Source: CALBJU01 sp965247125
Lineage (GTDB): Bacteria > Bacteroidota > Rhodothermia > Rhodothermales > UBA10348
Reading direction: 5' to 3'
Length of the DNA: 64,000 nt
Assembly (NCBI GenBank): GCA_965247125.1
Contig: CBDFGO010000003.1
Location: forward strand, 372,001-436,000
Shown here: positions 53,103 to 63,475 of the stretch, piece after piece
Position numbering within the stretch: position 1 is the first letter of the stretch
How the letters are laid out: each line of letters starts with the position of its first letter
Translations under genes and position numbers: made by a program
The notes under the pieces: generated by a model
What the model was told of the DNA's origin: nothing
The model's input: the letters and a program-made list of their open reading frames with translations, nothing else
The model's database searches: none

Positions 53103-55738
53103 AACGTCATCTCGAGTTCGAAAAGAGGAAGTATCGGCAGGCCCAATCGATTTTTGGGTCGGGCAGAGTTGACTGTTGGATCCCACGTTTGACCGATAAC
53201 ATTTCTCCTGTTAATCAGATTGTACAGACTGATTCCGAACGACCACTCTGCGTCGGCCATTCGAAAACGATAACTTGCCGATGTATCGATCCGGAAGTAA
53301 GCGGGAAGTCGACCATTGTTCAGTTTCGGTCGATGAAAATACCATGTTGCTTCACCTGAGATCGCGTCGACAAGCTGATAACGGGATTCGGGGACTGAGA
53401 CGGGGTATCCTGACCTCCAGCGGATTGAAATGCTTGTTTTCCAGCGACGTGTATCTCTCATGGTTACCAGAGAAAACGAGCGAGGGGTGTCGAAGCGCGA
53501 TGGGCGATACTCGCTTTCAACCTCCTCATTAATTCGATTTTCGGCTCTCATCCTCGTGTAGGAGGCGATGAAACGCCAAGATCGCAGCCTCGTGTCGATT
53601 CCAAACTCGACACCAAATGATCGCTCCGTTCCCTTGGTGTACTGTCCCAGAAGTGTCGTGATTTCTATTCCAGGCCCAAGTAAGCCGTCTTTTGATTGAA
53701 ATTCATCCTTCGGCAGCAGGACGCCTTGTCCCCCGCGTGCAAAACCATCGATGCTGAGGACCGTTCGCGGGAGGGCACGGCTTTCCAGGCCCGCCGTTAA
53801 TTGCCCGGACCGTGAGGGTTTTGAATCTTTACTCGAGGGCACCCACCTACTGGAAACCAGATCGTAGAGGTAGGAATTTCGGTCCCGAATCCGCTGTAAA
53901 TATTGAACATGGGTCGAAATGGCGCCGCGGAGTACCAGCCACGAAGGGTCAATTGTGTATTGAACGGACAGCCGGGGGGCGGCTCTTACAAATCGCCCCT
54001 TTCCGAAATAGGACAGTCTGATTCCAGGCAGAATGCGCCAGGCCGCTCGTGGTCGCCATAGATCCTGGATATAAAGGGCCATTTCCACCGTTTCCGTGTC
54101 GCTGTCCTGATCCAGACGCTCGATGAGGCTTGGCGAGTAGGCGACTGCGGCGACGATATCGGATTGGAATCGGTGCCGCACCACCGAGGCGCCCATTTTC
54201 ACCTGATGAGCCAGGGATGGGTAGTAATCCAAGTCGAAATGCGCGCCGATATCCTGGAGATCGACCGAGTACGCCGACTCGACCGACGAAGATTGGGTTG
54301 CCTTGATTAACGTATTCTCGGCGGCATCGTATTCAGAATTGTATGCAGTTGCCGTCAGGAAGACCCGGTCCGACAGGAGCCTCCGAAAACGCACACTCAC
54401 GATGCGATTTCCCCAGTGCTGATCAATTTCAAAGAACAGGTCTGCCGGGCGTAGCCAGGACGAAAAGTCAAGTGAAAGGTCGAAGGGTAGTCTGAGATCG
54501 AGAACATCTACGCCGGTGTAGTAGGATATTGAGAGCGTTGAGCGGCTGTCGGGGCGGAACGATAATTTGGCACTCCAATCGTAGAAATAATAACCGGTTC
54601 TAAGTGTGTCCCGACGGCCCAGATCGTCAGAGACCGGGTGTGACTTTCCGATGATCTTGTCTATGTAGGATCTCCTTCCCGACAGCATGAAGGAGCTTTT
54701 TTCGGAGATCGGACTCTCTATCAAAAAGCTCGCGTTTAGCCCCGAAATAGCCATTATTGCCCGTGGTTCGGAGTGATTACCATCCCGCAATTCGGCGTCC
54801 AATACGGCAGACAACCTGCCGCCATACTCGGCGGGAAAGGCTCCTCGATAGAAGGCAATATCTTTGAAGGTCTCCGTCTGAAACGTCGAAACGAGACTGA
54901 ATGCATGCCACGGATGGTACACTGGCGCTCCATCAATCAGGTACAAATTTTGATCGGGTCCGCTTCCTCTGACCAGCAAACCGCCTGTGACCTCTCCAGC
55001 CCGTTGAATTCCAGGCATCCATCTCAGTGATTCGAGCACATCGCTGCTTCCAAGTGAACCGGGGAGTTCTTTGAGATCCCGTCCGGATACCGAGAGGAGC
55101 CCAGGTGTGAGGGTGAGATCGGCGCGTCGAGAGACGTCCTGCTCGATGACAATACCCGATATGCCGTAAGAGGTCGGATTCAGCTGAAATTGGTGGTGGT
55201 CATCTCCGGCAACGACGCTGGTATCCAGACGAGCATATCCCAGGTACGAAATCGCTATCTCCATGGGCCGGGATTCGATTCCCGGGAATGCAAAATATCC
55301 GGCATCATTTGTTATCGCACCGGCTCCGACACTGGGAAGCACGACGTGTGCTCCAATCAACGTTTCGCCACTCAATGCATCTCGAACGAAACCACGAAAG
55401 ACTACCCGCTGCCGGGGTCTGTCTGTGCCAGACTTTTCTTCGAGTGGAACCAGCACGATTTGGCTCCGGGACAGTGCTTGTGTTCGAAACGGGTGGCCCG
55501 ATATAATGCAGATCAGCGCATTCCTGGCCGAGGTGCCTCGGAATCTGCAGGACGTTGTCAGCCCCGTGGTCAAGTCCGGGCTGTATACGACGCCAACTCC
55601 AGTTTTCGTCGTAAAATCGGATAGTGCACTATCGAGCGGCGTCGAATCAAAATTGAATCGAATCGATTGCGCGGTCGCGTCTCCTGTAGCTAAATACAGG
55701 ATCAGTCCGAGAAAGATGAGCAGGCGTCGAGTCAACAA
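53099..55738 (-). CDS. TonB-dependent outer-membrane receptor with STN domain
   Basis: 879 residues; the start is a TTG, with no ATG near. A signal peptide (to about TAQ, residue 24) is followed by an STN domain (about 28-97), a carboxypeptidase-D-like domain (about 113-200, FRGFVRDALSGETLIGAHV), a plug with VRGSGPDQNLYLIDGAPV near 255, then a barrel ending in ELEMTL. STN-type receptors signal through FecR to an ECF sigma factor, both encoded just upstream on the same strand. The ligand is not evident. Confidence 0.88.
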   Translation of the reverse strand: MLTRRLLIFLGLILYLATGDATAQSIRFNFDSTPLDSALSDFTTKTGVGVVYSPDLTTGLTTSCRFRGTSARNALICIISGHPFRTQALSRSQIVLVPLEEKSGTDRPRQRVVFRGFVRDALSGETLIGAHVVLPSVGAGAITNDAGYFAFPGIESRPMEIAISYLGYARLDTSVVAGDDHHQFQLNPTSYGISGIVIEQDVSRRADLTLTPGLLSVSGRDLKELPGSLGSSDVLESLRWMPGIQRAGEVTGGLLVRGSGPDQNLYLIDGAPVYHPWHAFSLVSTFQTETFKDIAFYRGAFPAEYGGRLSAVLDAELRDGNHSEPRAIMAISGLNASFLIESPISEKSSFMLSGRRSYIDKIIGKSHPVSDDLGRRDTLRTGYYFYDWSAKLSFRPDSRSTLSISYYTGVDVLDLRLPFDLSLDFSSWLRPADLFFEIDQHWGNRIVSVRFRRLLSDRVFLTATAYNSEYDAAENTLIKATQSSSVESAYSVDLQDIGAHFDLDYYPSLAHQVKMGASVVRHRFQSDIVAAVAYSPSLIERLDQDSDTETVEMALYIQDLWRPRAAWRILPGIRLSYFGKGRFVRAAPRLSVQYTIDPSWLVLRGAISTHVQYLQRIRDRNSYLYDLVSSRWVPSSKDSKPSRSGQLTAGLESRALPRTVLSIDGFARGGQGVLLPKDEFQSKDGLLGPGIEITTLLGQYTKGTERSFGVEFGIDTRLRSWRFIASYTRMRAENRINEEVESEYRPSRFDTPRSFSLVTMRDTRRWKTSISIRWRSGYPVSVPESRYQLVDAISGEATWYFHRPKLNNGRLPAYFRIDTSASYRFRMADAEWSFGISLYNLINRRNVIGQTWDPTVNSARPKNRLGLPILPLFELEMTL

Positions 55739-55830
55739 GGCGGTTATTCGACATCAGATTCGCGAAATGGGCCAATCCGGTTATAACCACGCCGACAAGG
55801 TGCGTTCCTTCTTAGATGCAGGTGAAGAAC

Positions 55831-56958
55831 CTACTTGGAGAGCACGAACGAGTCGTCTTCCGATGACGTCGATTCAGCGCCGATAGCTAGCGCGACAGAT
55901 TCAAGAATGCCTTTCGCGCCCAGGTCCGAATCGAATGTTCCGGTCAGGGTGGTTTCTTGAAGGCTTTCGGAAAGCTGAATACGGACAGTAAAACGATCTG
56001 ACAGACTTTCAACGACATCAGACATCGGAGTATCCTTGAAAATTATTGGCTCGAATCCCCGCCGCAACTGCTCGATGTTGACGATGTCGACCGAGGGAGA
56101 CGAATCCCGGTCACTGACGCGCCCTTGCTGACCCGGCTCCAGAATTCTGGCGTCTTCAAGATTTCCGAGGGGGGCGATTGAAACCCGGCCCGTGACAAGG
56201 GTAACCTCCGTTCCTTCGCTCGTTCGCATGGCGAATGAGGTTCCAAGAACGGTCGTACGCGCCTCGACAGTTTCGATAATGAAAGGAGTAGGCGAGGAAA
56301 CCACATTGAAAAAGGCTTTGCCCTCAAAGGTCACATATCGTTCGGAAGATCCCGCGCTTGACCCGACTTCAAGCCTGGAATCGGGGCCAAGTTGAACTTC
56401 AGTCCCATCATCGAGAGTTACCGTTCGCCACTGACTGGTGAGGGTGATGTACTCTCCGGCAAATTGAGATGCGTCACCCTGGATCAGGTTGATTCCGATC
56501 GCCACAAGGGCCACAACGGCGGCCACAGAAAGGGCGTATCTCACCAATCTCAGTTTTGGTCTGCCCACGACAGGTGGGCGATCCATTCGCGACGAGAAGG
56601 ATGAACTCCATGCCCTGTCAAATGCCGCCGCATCGGTTCGAATTTTATCGAGTACGAGACTCACCGATGGATGTCTGTCAATCGCGTCGGCGAGTTTGGT
56701 CCGGCCTTCCCGCTGGATCTCCAGTTCACTTTCTGAAAGCAGCGTCGAGTCAAACTGATTTTCGAGCGCCAGCAGGACGAGTTGTTGTCGAGAAGGGAGC
56801 GAAGCATCCCACTTCGAGCGAACGGCTTCTTGCAGAGCCATCCAGTTGGATAGAGCTGATGCGAGCGATTCATCGGTAGCAATAGCAGCTCTGACGGCAG
56901 CAATATCTGCTTCCGTAAACTCATCTATCTGGAGTATGTCGTCCAGAGTCAGGGGCAT
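55831..56958 (-). CDS. FecR-type anti-sigma factor
   Basis: 375 residues from the ATG at 56958; the frame is open further upstream to 57042. A cytoplasmic N-terminal helical domain (about 1-135) and membrane segment (about 140-162, LSVAAVVALVAIGINLI) precede the FecR domain: WRTVTLDDGTEVQLGPDS, RYVTFEGKAFFNV, VLGTSFAMRT. The C-terminal STN-like part (PMSDVVESLSDRF) meets the receptor. It relays receptor occupancy to the sigma factor encoded next. Confidence 0.85.
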   Translation of the reverse strand: MPLTLDDILQIDEFTEADIAAVRAAIATDESLASALSNWMALQEAVRSKWDASLPSRQQLVLLALENQFDSTLLSESELEIQREGRTKLADAIDRHPSVSLVLDKIRTDAAAFDRAWSSSFSSRMDRPPVVGRPKLRLVRYALSVAAVVALVAIGINLIQGDASQFAGEYITLTSQWRTVTLDDGTEVQLGPDSRLEVGSSAGSSERYVTFEGKAFFNVVSSPTPFIIETVEARTTVLGTSFAMRTSEGTEVTLVTGRVSIAPLGNLEDARILEPGQQGRVSDRDSSPSVDIVNIEQLRRGFEPIIFKDTPMSDVVESLSDRFTVRIQLSESLQETTLTGTFDSDLGAKGILESVALAIGAESTSSEDDSFVLSK

Positions 56959-57052
56959 CAGTGGCTTAAATAATTTGCGTCGATTCCGTTTTGGGAGTAG
57001 CTGGCTCTCCCTTGCCCAGTAATAGCCGCCGGGCTGCACCAAATGGTAACAT

Positions 57053-57610
57053 TTATCCCTCCGGAAAAAGGGTTGGTACAGATATCGATAGTAGAAACAT
57101 GCTCAATGCATCACGCATGCGTTCAAATGCTCGTTTTACCTGCATTTTGATGGCTGCTTCCGTCGATCCGATCATGTCTGCAATTTCTTCGTACTTGTAT
57201 CCGTACTCTCTCAATTCGATGATTTCTCGGGCCTTCGGAGAGAGCGAACTGAGGGCGAGTTCGACATCAAGACGATCTGCGGGTTGCGAAACGTGATCCG
57301 CCACTTCAGGAGGCTCGTGTGCATCATACAGGATCTCTTTGGTGGTGTATCGGCCCCTGTAAAAATCGTGTAGTTCGTAAAGCGCCCCCTTCATGGCGAA
57401 TGCTTTCAGTCTGGTGTCATCCTTCAGGTCCTTGATGCCGCGGTGTACCCGAAGCAACGTGTTTTGCACCAGATCATCCACATCCATGCGTCGGCCGATC
57501 CTCGAAATAAAAAATGCTCGGATCGGAGACTCCAGCTTCTTCAGCAGGCCTGAAAGAGCGAGCTCATCGCCTTTTTTTGCCGCTGCCACCAACTGAGTGA
57601 GATCTTGCAT
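57053..57610 (-). CDS. ECF-type RNA polymerase sigma factor
   Basis: 185 residues. Region 2 has DVDDLVQNTLLRVHRGI near 43-60, and region 4 has LSPKAREIIELREYGYKYEEI with the helix-turn-helix IGSTEAAIKMQVKRAFERM. Together with the FecR and TonB receptor genes it forms a cell-surface signalling unit. It should act on promoters of the receptor cluster. Confidence 0.88.
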   Translation of the reverse strand: MQDLTQLVAAAKKGDELALSGLLKKLESPIRAFFISRIGRRMDVDDLVQNTLLRVHRGIKDLKDDTRLKAFAMKGALYELHDFYRGRYTTKEILYDAHEPPEVADHVSQPADRLDVELALSSLSPKAREIIELREYGYKYEEIADMIGSTEAAIKMQVKRAFERMRDALSMFLLSISVPTLFPEG

Positions 57611-57638
57611 CGAAGTCGGAATTTCCTTGAAGCTGAAA

Positions 57639-58511
57639 CTAGGGAGAAGGAACGGATTCAGCCAGAACCAGAGCGAACATCCCGGTTACCATGGCCCATT
57701 TTAACGTCGTGCTAACACGTTCTGCTGAAAAAAGCTCCGATTCTTGAGACTGAATGGACAGGAGCAGGAAGATGTTGGTACAGATTACAACCAGCAGATA
57801 TAGGCCGCCAAAATCGAGTAGGAGGAACGGTAATATTGACGCCGCCACGATGCAAATTGAAATGGCGTTTACGATAAGCAGAGACCGCCCCGATCCGATA
57901 GACAAGGGAAGGGTCTTGAACCCGCTTCGTCGATCACCCTCCATGTCGGAGACGTCTTTCACTATTTCCCTCGCGAGGGTTGTGAAAAAAGCAAATCCAC
58001 CGGCCACCAGGACCGTGGAGGAAAAACCGACCTGAAGAGCGCCAAATACGATGGCGAGACCAACCAGAAGCGATATTGCCAGGTTACCGAACAGGGGAGT
58101 GCGTTCCAGAATCAGATTATAGGCTACGAGCAGAAGAGCGCAGAACCCGTAGACTATCCAGTGAATCGGCGACAGCGTGGCGAGTGCCATCAAGGAAAGG
58201 ATCAGGCAGGCAAGAAGGAAGATACGGGCGTTTCGAATCGAGACCCGCCCGGAAGGGAGGCCACGTTCCGGATGGTTGATGAGATCAGAGTCAAGATCAA
58301 CCAGGTCGTTCATGATGTTGCCGGCAGCCCCGAGAAGTCCCGCGGCAACCGAAGCATAAAGTAGATTCGCCTCACGAATGTCGCCCGATCCCAGATATCG
58401 GCCCAGCAGAACGGCGGCTCCGATCATCAGGATGTTTCCAGGCCGACTGAGCCGAAGAAGAGCCCATGCGGGAGTGAAGACATTCAGGAAGCGTAGATAG
58501 AGAAAACCCAT
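57639..58511 (-). CDS. UbiA-family prenyltransferase
   Basis: 290 residues with about eight membrane helices. First aspartate motif NDLVDLDSDLINHPERGLP (about 66-84) and second motif DVSDMEGDRRSG (about 188-199). The HPERGLPSG wording and length suggest the geranylgeranylglycerol-phosphate geranylgeranyltransferase-like group common in Bacteroidota. A menaquinone or chlorophyll-type role is less likely. It moves a prenyl chain to an acceptor within the membrane. Confidence 0.8.
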   Translation of the reverse strand: MGFLYLRFLNVFTPAWALLRLSRPGNILMIGAAVLLGRYLGSGDIREANLLYASVAAGLLGAAGNIMNDLVDLDSDLINHPERGLPSGRVSIRNARIFLLACLILSLMALATLSPIHWIVYGFCALLLVAYNLILERTPLFGNLAISLLVGLAIVFGALQVGFSSTVLVAGGFAFFTTLAREIVKDVSDMEGDRRSGFKTLPLSIGSGRSLLIVNAISICIVAASILPFLLLDFGGLYLLVVICTNIFLLLSIQSQESELFSAERVSTTLKWAMVTGMFALVLAESVPSP

Positions 58512-58522
58512 TTTAACGGGCC

Positions 58523-59380
58523 CTAGCCCAGAATGCGACCGGAGCGGTAGCTGCCGAGCACCTTGACACTGGCTGCGACCTCCTTCAGATGATGGAGGGC
58601 ATTTCTTACGCGTTCATCTTCCTGGTGACCTTCCAGATCAAGATAGAAGATGTATTTCCCCGGGCTTCCAACAAGTGGTCGACTCTCAATTTTATACAGA
58701 TCGATGTCGCGCAGCGCGAATACAGCGAGGCTCTTGAACAACCCACCGGGGAGGTTTTCGCGCTGCGCGTACAACAGTGACGTTTTAGGACTCCCCGTCG
58801 CAATGGAATCTTTTGAGAGGCCTTCCTCCGGCTCAGCGTCAGGTCTCGCGAGCGATAGAAAACGAGTAAAATTGGCGTGATTACTCTCGATATCTTCTGC
58901 GAGCGTCACGAGTGAATACTCAGTGGCAGCAGCGCGACTTGCGATGGCTGCGCTTGCAGTCTTTCCTTCCTGGGAGACCAGCTTTGCGGCACCGGCTGTA
59001 TCGTAGGCCGAAATAATCTCGGCGTTGGGAAGATGTTCGCGGAGATACGTACGGCACTGACCAATGGCTTGCGGGTGCGAGTAAACCGTCCTGATGTCGC
59101 TTAACTGGCTCCCTTCGGTCGCCAGCAATTGGTGCCTGATTCTGAGCTGAATTTCGGCCACAATGTTCAAATCATGTTCGCTGAGAAGGTCGTAATTCTG
59201 GTGGACACTCCCGAAGAGGGAGTTTTCGATCGGAAGCACCGCACGATCCAGTTCACCGCTCGAGACCGCATCAAATGCAGACTCGAAACTGACCTGCGGA
59301 ACGATGTCAGCAAGAGGGTACAGGCCACCCACCGCTTCCTCGCTATATGCTCCTATCTCCCCTTGAAAGGCGATTTTCAT
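58523..59380 (-). CDS. pheA: Prephenate dehydratase with ACT domain
   Basis: 285 residues, a monofunctional type. The dehydratase half (about 1-180) starts with FQGEIGAYSEEAV and has the NFTRFLSLA catalytic motif near 170. The ACT domain (about 198-280) has ESRPLVGSPGKYIFYLD, the phenylalanine-binding site. It turns prephenate into phenylpyruvate and is inhibited by phenylalanine. It lies 4 nt after argS. Confidence 0.92.
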   Translation of the reverse strand: MKIAFQGEIGAYSEEAVGGLYPLADIVPQVSFESAFDAVSSGELDRAVLPIENSLFGSVHQNYDLLSEHDLNIVAEIQLRIRHQLLATEGSQLSDIRTVYSHPQAIGQCRTYLREHLPNAEIISAYDTAGAAKLVSQEGKTASAAIASRAAATEYSLVTLAEDIESNHANFTRFLSLARPDAEPEEGLSKDSIATGSPKTSLLYAQRENLPGGLFKSLAVFALRDIDLYKIESRPLVGSPGKYIFYLDLEGHQEDERVRNALHHLKEVAASVKVLGSYRSGRILG

Positions 59381-59384
59381 CGAA

Positions 59385-61097
59385 TTACATTTTTTCAGGT
59401 GCCGAAATTCCGAGAACCGTCAATCCGTTCTTTAGAACCTGTCCCGCCGCGAGAGCCAGCTTCATCCGCGCCCGGGCGAGATTTTCCTCTTCTCCAATAA
59501 TGCGGCACTTGCCATAAAATTGTGTAAACGCCACGGCGATCTCACGAAGGTAGGTCGAAAGGCGATGGGGTTCTTTGTGGGTTGCGGCTCGCTCGATGGC
59601 CTCGGGAAGCCTCATGAGCTCCTTGATCAAATTCAGCTCGGCTTCGTGTTGCAGTAGGCTCAGATCGGCGTTCCCCTCGTGGGAGAATCCCACCTCTACG
59701 GCTTTTCTGAGAATCGATCGGATTCGCGCGTGAGCGTACTGGAGATAGAAGACTGGATTCTTGTCCGACGCTTCCTTTGCCAGATCCAGATCAAACTCAA
59801 GGTGAGTGTTCGGCGATCGCATTAAAAAGAAATAACGGGTGACATCTTCGCCCACTTCATCCATCAACTCATCCAATGTCACAAAGGTCGCCATTCTCGT
59901 GCTCATTTTGACGGGGCGTCCGCCTCGAATCAGTGTCACAAATTGATAGATAACCACCTCGATGCGGTCTGCATCGAATCCCAGTGCACGTACACCCTCT
60001 ACGACGTCGGGAAATGTGGCGATGTGATCAGCCCCAAACACGTCTACGACAAGATCGAAGCCTCTCTCAAGCTTATCAGCGTGATAACCGATGTCCGGTA
60101 ACCGATAGGTTGGCTCCCCGCTGCTTTTGACCAGGACGGTATCCTGTTCTTTTCCGAACGAGGTGGTTTTGAGCCACGTGGCCCCATCTTTTTCATAGGC
60201 CAGATCCAGGTCCTTGAATTGCTCGACGATGTCCCAGACCCGATTCGAATCGTAGAGGGTGCGCTCATTGAAGAAGGAGTTCATCTGAATTCCCATCCGC
60301 TCGAGGGTAGCCTCGATTTCCTTGAAGATGCTCTCTTCGGCGGCTTTTTTGAACACGTGGGACTCATCTTCCGTACCTGATTCCGTTCCGAGGTCCGGCC
60401 CCTTCTCCTTCAAGAGTCGCGTCGCGATCTCATCGATATAATCTCCCAGATATCCGTCTTCAGGGAAAGAGGATGGCACGGTGGACCGATCTCCTTCTTC
60501 TCCGATCTCCTTCGTCCCCAGATTGGGATCAACCTGAGCCATGTATCGCGCGCGCACCGATTCGCCGAGCACCCGCATCTGTCGGCCGGCATCGTTGAAA
60601 TAGTATTCGCGCTCGACCTCATATCCGGTCCACTGTAGCAGATTGGCGATCGTATCGCCCAGGACAGCATTTCGTCCGTGCCCGACTGTGAGGGGTCCCG
60701 TTGGATTCGCGCTTACAAACTCGACGAGTGCCGTTTTTCCTTCCCCACCGCGCGTATGTCCAAAGTGTTCTCCTGCCTCCAGAATACCTGCGAGCGCATC
60801 CGTCAAATAGTTATCCGAGAATCGGAAATTCATGAATCCTGGTCCCGCTACCTGCACATCGGAAATCCGGTCGGGGTCCAGCGGTTGCGCCTCGAGTGCA
60901 GCCCGTATATCCTCTGCAATCTGGCGCGGAGCCTTCCGAAAATGTTTCGCAAGCTTCATCGCGACGTTGCAGGCCAGGTCACCATGGTCCGGGTTTGCGG
61001 GCTGCTGAAATTCCAGCGTCAAGTCCTCGGGCACTCCACCCAGGGTTTCAAGTGCGGAAAGTATGCAGTCGTTCAGGTAGTCTTGCATGGGGGCCAT
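59385..61097 (-). CDS. argS: Arginyl-tRNA synthetase
   Basis: 570 residues; an ATG three codons later (61088) is also possible. The N-terminal additional domain (about 1-110) precedes the HIGH-like GHGRN motif in FVSANPTGPLTVGHGRNAV near 135. KMSTRMATFVTLDEL carries the KMSKS-like site near 400, and the DALR anticodon-binding domain ends the protein. It charges tRNA-Arg. Confidence 0.95.
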   Translation of the reverse strand: MAPMQDYLNDCILSALETLGGVPEDLTLEFQQPANPDHGDLACNVAMKLAKHFRKAPRQIAEDIRAALEAQPLDPDRISDVQVAGPGFMNFRFSDNYLTDALAGILEAGEHFGHTRGGEGKTALVEFVSANPTGPLTVGHGRNAVLGDTIANLLQWTGYEVEREYYFNDAGRQMRVLGESVRARYMAQVDPNLGTKEIGEEGDRSTVPSSFPEDGYLGDYIDEIATRLLKEKGPDLGTESGTEDESHVFKKAAEESIFKEIEATLERMGIQMNSFFNERTLYDSNRVWDIVEQFKDLDLAYEKDGATWLKTTSFGKEQDTVLVKSSGEPTYRLPDIGYHADKLERGFDLVVDVFGADHIATFPDVVEGVRALGFDADRIEVVIYQFVTLIRGGRPVKMSTRMATFVTLDELMDEVGEDVTRYFFLMRSPNTHLEFDLDLAKEASDKNPVFYLQYAHARIRSILRKAVEVGFSHEGNADLSLLQHEAELNLIKELMRLPEAIERAATHKEPHRLSTYLREIAVAFTQFYGKCRIIGEEENLARARMKLALAAGQVLKNGLTVLGISAPEKM

Positions 61098-61347
61098 GAT
61101 ATCGGGATCGTCTCAAATTCGACAGGCCGCTTTTTCTGGAAGGTGTGCGGCGGCCTGACAGCGCCCTAATCTACCAAATTTCGCGCTGCTGATCGCGCTG
61201 CTGATTACGTGGCAACATCGTTCTCACCAAGGCTTCGCAAGCGCGTCGTGGCTGGCTTTCGGCTCGCAAAGGCTGTCCGACATGGTCCACTCACTCATCG
61301 CTTCGACCGGTGTCGGGCCTGGGTAAACCAAAAGAGAGCCGCTCCGT

Positions 61348-62052
61348 ATGAAGCATCGCACTAACAGAAAGCGGATGCACAAACTCACACTGGTTTCAGC
61401 GTTGTTCCTTCTGGTATCCTTCGTGATACCGGAAGCCACCTCGGCGCAGGAGACCCATTCCTTCACGATTGCCCGGATCAAATACGACGGCGGGGGGGAC
61501 TGGTATAGCGATCCTGAATCGCTTCCCGAGCTGTTAGAGTTTGTCCGGCGTGAAACGCTGATTGACGTAGCACCCCGAGAAGAGGTCGTCGAGCTGTCTA
61601 GTGACAATCTTTTTTCTTACCCGTACATCTACATGACGGGCCACGGTAATATTCGGATCGACGAATCGGAGTCACTTCGACTGCGCTACTACCTCGAGCA
61701 CGGTGGTTTCCTGCACATCGACGATAATTACGGATTGAATACCCATATCCGCCGCGAGCTGAAAAAGGTGTTTCCCAACAAAGAACTTGTCGAATTGCCC
61801 TTCGACCACGAAATCTTCCATACTGCATTCGATTTCCCAAACGGTCTTCCCAAGGTCCATGAACATGACAGTGGACCGCCTCAAGGATTTGCGATGTTCA
61901 ATGAGGAAGGTCGAGTGATGGTTTTTTACACCTATGAGTCCGATCTGGGAGATGGTTGGGAGCCGCAGTCGGTACATGAGAAGCCGGAGGACCTGAGGAG
62001 GGACGCCCTTCGAATGGGTGCCAATATTCTTGTTTACGCTATGATGAATTGA
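61348..62052 (+). CDS. DUF4159 protein with signal peptide
   Basis: 234 residues. A signal peptide (about 1-34, ending TSAQ) is followed by the DUF4159 domain: ARIKYDGGGDWYSDPESL near the start, YPYIYMTGHGNI near 92, YYLEHGGFLHIDDNYGLN near 115. The fold is amidotransferase-like but its function is unknown. In Bacteroidota it is often near MoxR/VWA gene clusters. It is divergent from argS. Confidence 0.8.
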   Translation: MKHRTNRKRMHKLTLVSALFLLVSFVIPEATSAQETHSFTIARIKYDGGGDWYSDPESLPELLEFVRRETLIDVAPREEVVELSSDNLFSYPYIYMTGHGNIRIDESESLRLRYYLEHGGFLHIDDNYGLNTHIRRELKKVFPNKELVELPFDHEIFHTAFDFPNGLPKVHEHDSGPPQGFAMFNEEGRVMVFYTYESDLGDGWEPQSVHEKPEDLRRDALRMGANILVYAMMN

Positions 62053-62140
62053 AGCTGTCGCACTATTTTGCGGCGATCTGTCGGCGTTGTTTGATTGACG
62101 TCGGCTTAGAAATTCAGACCGAAAGAATTGACAGTCTTCT

Positions 62141-63454
62141 ATGTTTACCTCCCACCTCGAACACACTGATCCTCAGATCCATGATGCGCTTCGGCGCGAA
62201 GTAGATCGTCAGAATGAAGGCCTGGAACTCATTGCTTCCGAAAACTTCGTCTCGAGGGCTGTCATGCAGGCCATGGGTACGCCGCTGACGAACAAATATG
62301 CGGAAGGTCTCCCGGGGAAACGCTATTACGGCGGGTGCCAGTTCGTAGACATCGTTGAAGACATCGCCCGAGATCGGGCAAAGTCGCTGTTTGGCTGTGA
62401 ATGGGTCAACGTCCAGCCCCACTCTGGCGCTAACGCAAACGCTGCCGTCTACCTCACTCTGTTGAATCCAGGCGACACGTTTCTGGGTTTGGACCTCGCC
62501 CACGGTGGACATCTGACCCACGGAAGCCCCGTCAATTTTTCGGGTATCCTTTACCGGGCTCAATACTACTGCGTCGAACGGGAAGGAGAGCTGAAGGGCC
62601 GAATCGACATGAACAAGGTGCGAGAAAAAGCCAAAGAGATCCGTCCCAAGATGATCTCCATTGGAGCCTCTGCCTACAGTCGCGACTTCGACTACGTCGC
62701 CTTTCGATCCATTGCCGATGAAGTGGGCGCATTTTTGTGGATGGACATGGCGCATACCGCCGGTCTGATTGCGACCGGACACCTGAACGATCCACTCCCG
62801 CACTGTCACATCGTGTCCACGACCACGCACAAGACGCTCAGAGGACCGCGCGCCGGAATGCTCTTGATAGGGACAGATTCAGAGAACACGATTGGAAAAG
62901 TGGCGCCCAAATCGGGCCGCGTAAAAAACTGGAGTGAACTTTTCGATTCATCCGTATTTCCGGGAATGCAGGGTGGACCCCTCATGCATGTGATTGCAGG
63001 AAAGGCCGTAGCATTCGCGGAAGCCCTGGAAGACTCGTTCAAGGAGTATTCGCGCCAGGTCATCTCGAACGCCAAGGCCATGACGGAAGCGTTTGTCGAG
63101 CTCGGATATGATGTCGTTTCGGGCGGAACCGACAACCATCTTGCGTTGATCGACCTGAGAAACAGAAATATCACCGGAAAGGAAGCGGAAGCGGCGCTCC
63201 AGGAGGCCGAATTGACCGTCAATAAGAACATGGTGCCGTATGACGACAAAAGTCCATTCGTAACAAGCGGTATCCGAATCGGTACACCTGCCATGACAAC
63301 CCGTGGACTCGTTGAAGATGATTTTCGGGATATTGTGGCCCTAATGGATCGAGTTATAACGAATCCACGAAATGAAGACGTAATCCGAGATGTAAAGGGA
63401 TCCATCCACGAACTGACTGCCCGATACCCCATGTATGATTTTGTGACGGCCTGA
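62141..63454 (+). CDS. glyA: Serine hydroxymethyltransferase
   Basis: 437 residues. PLP fold type I with IASENFVSRAVMQAMGT near 32, RYYGGCQFVDIVE near 66, and the PLP-lysine in STTTHKTLRGPRAGM near 235. It converts serine and tetrahydrofolate to glycine and methylene-tetrahydrofolate. The gene is separated by 88 bp from the DUF4159 gene. Confidence 0.96.
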   Translation: MFTSHLEHTDPQIHDALRREVDRQNEGLELIASENFVSRAVMQAMGTPLTNKYAEGLPGKRYYGGCQFVDIVEDIARDRAKSLFGCEWVNVQPHSGANANAAVYLTLLNPGDTFLGLDLAHGGHLTHGSPVNFSGILYRAQYYCVEREGELKGRIDMNKVREKAKEIRPKMISIGASAYSRDFDYVAFRSIADEVGAFLWMDMAHTAGLIATGHLNDPLPHCHIVSTTTHKTLRGPRAGMLLIGTDSENTIGKVAPKSGRVKNWSELFDSSVFPGMQGGPLMHVIAGKAVAFAEALEDSFKEYSRQVISNAKAMTEAFVELGYDVVSGGTDNHLALIDLRNRNITGKEAEAALQEAELTVNKNMVPYDDKSPFVTSGIRIGTPAMTTRGLVEDDFRDIVALMDRVITNPRNEDVIRDVKGSIHELTARYPMYDFVTA

Positions 63455-63475
63455 CAGCCTCACGACAACACCTTC

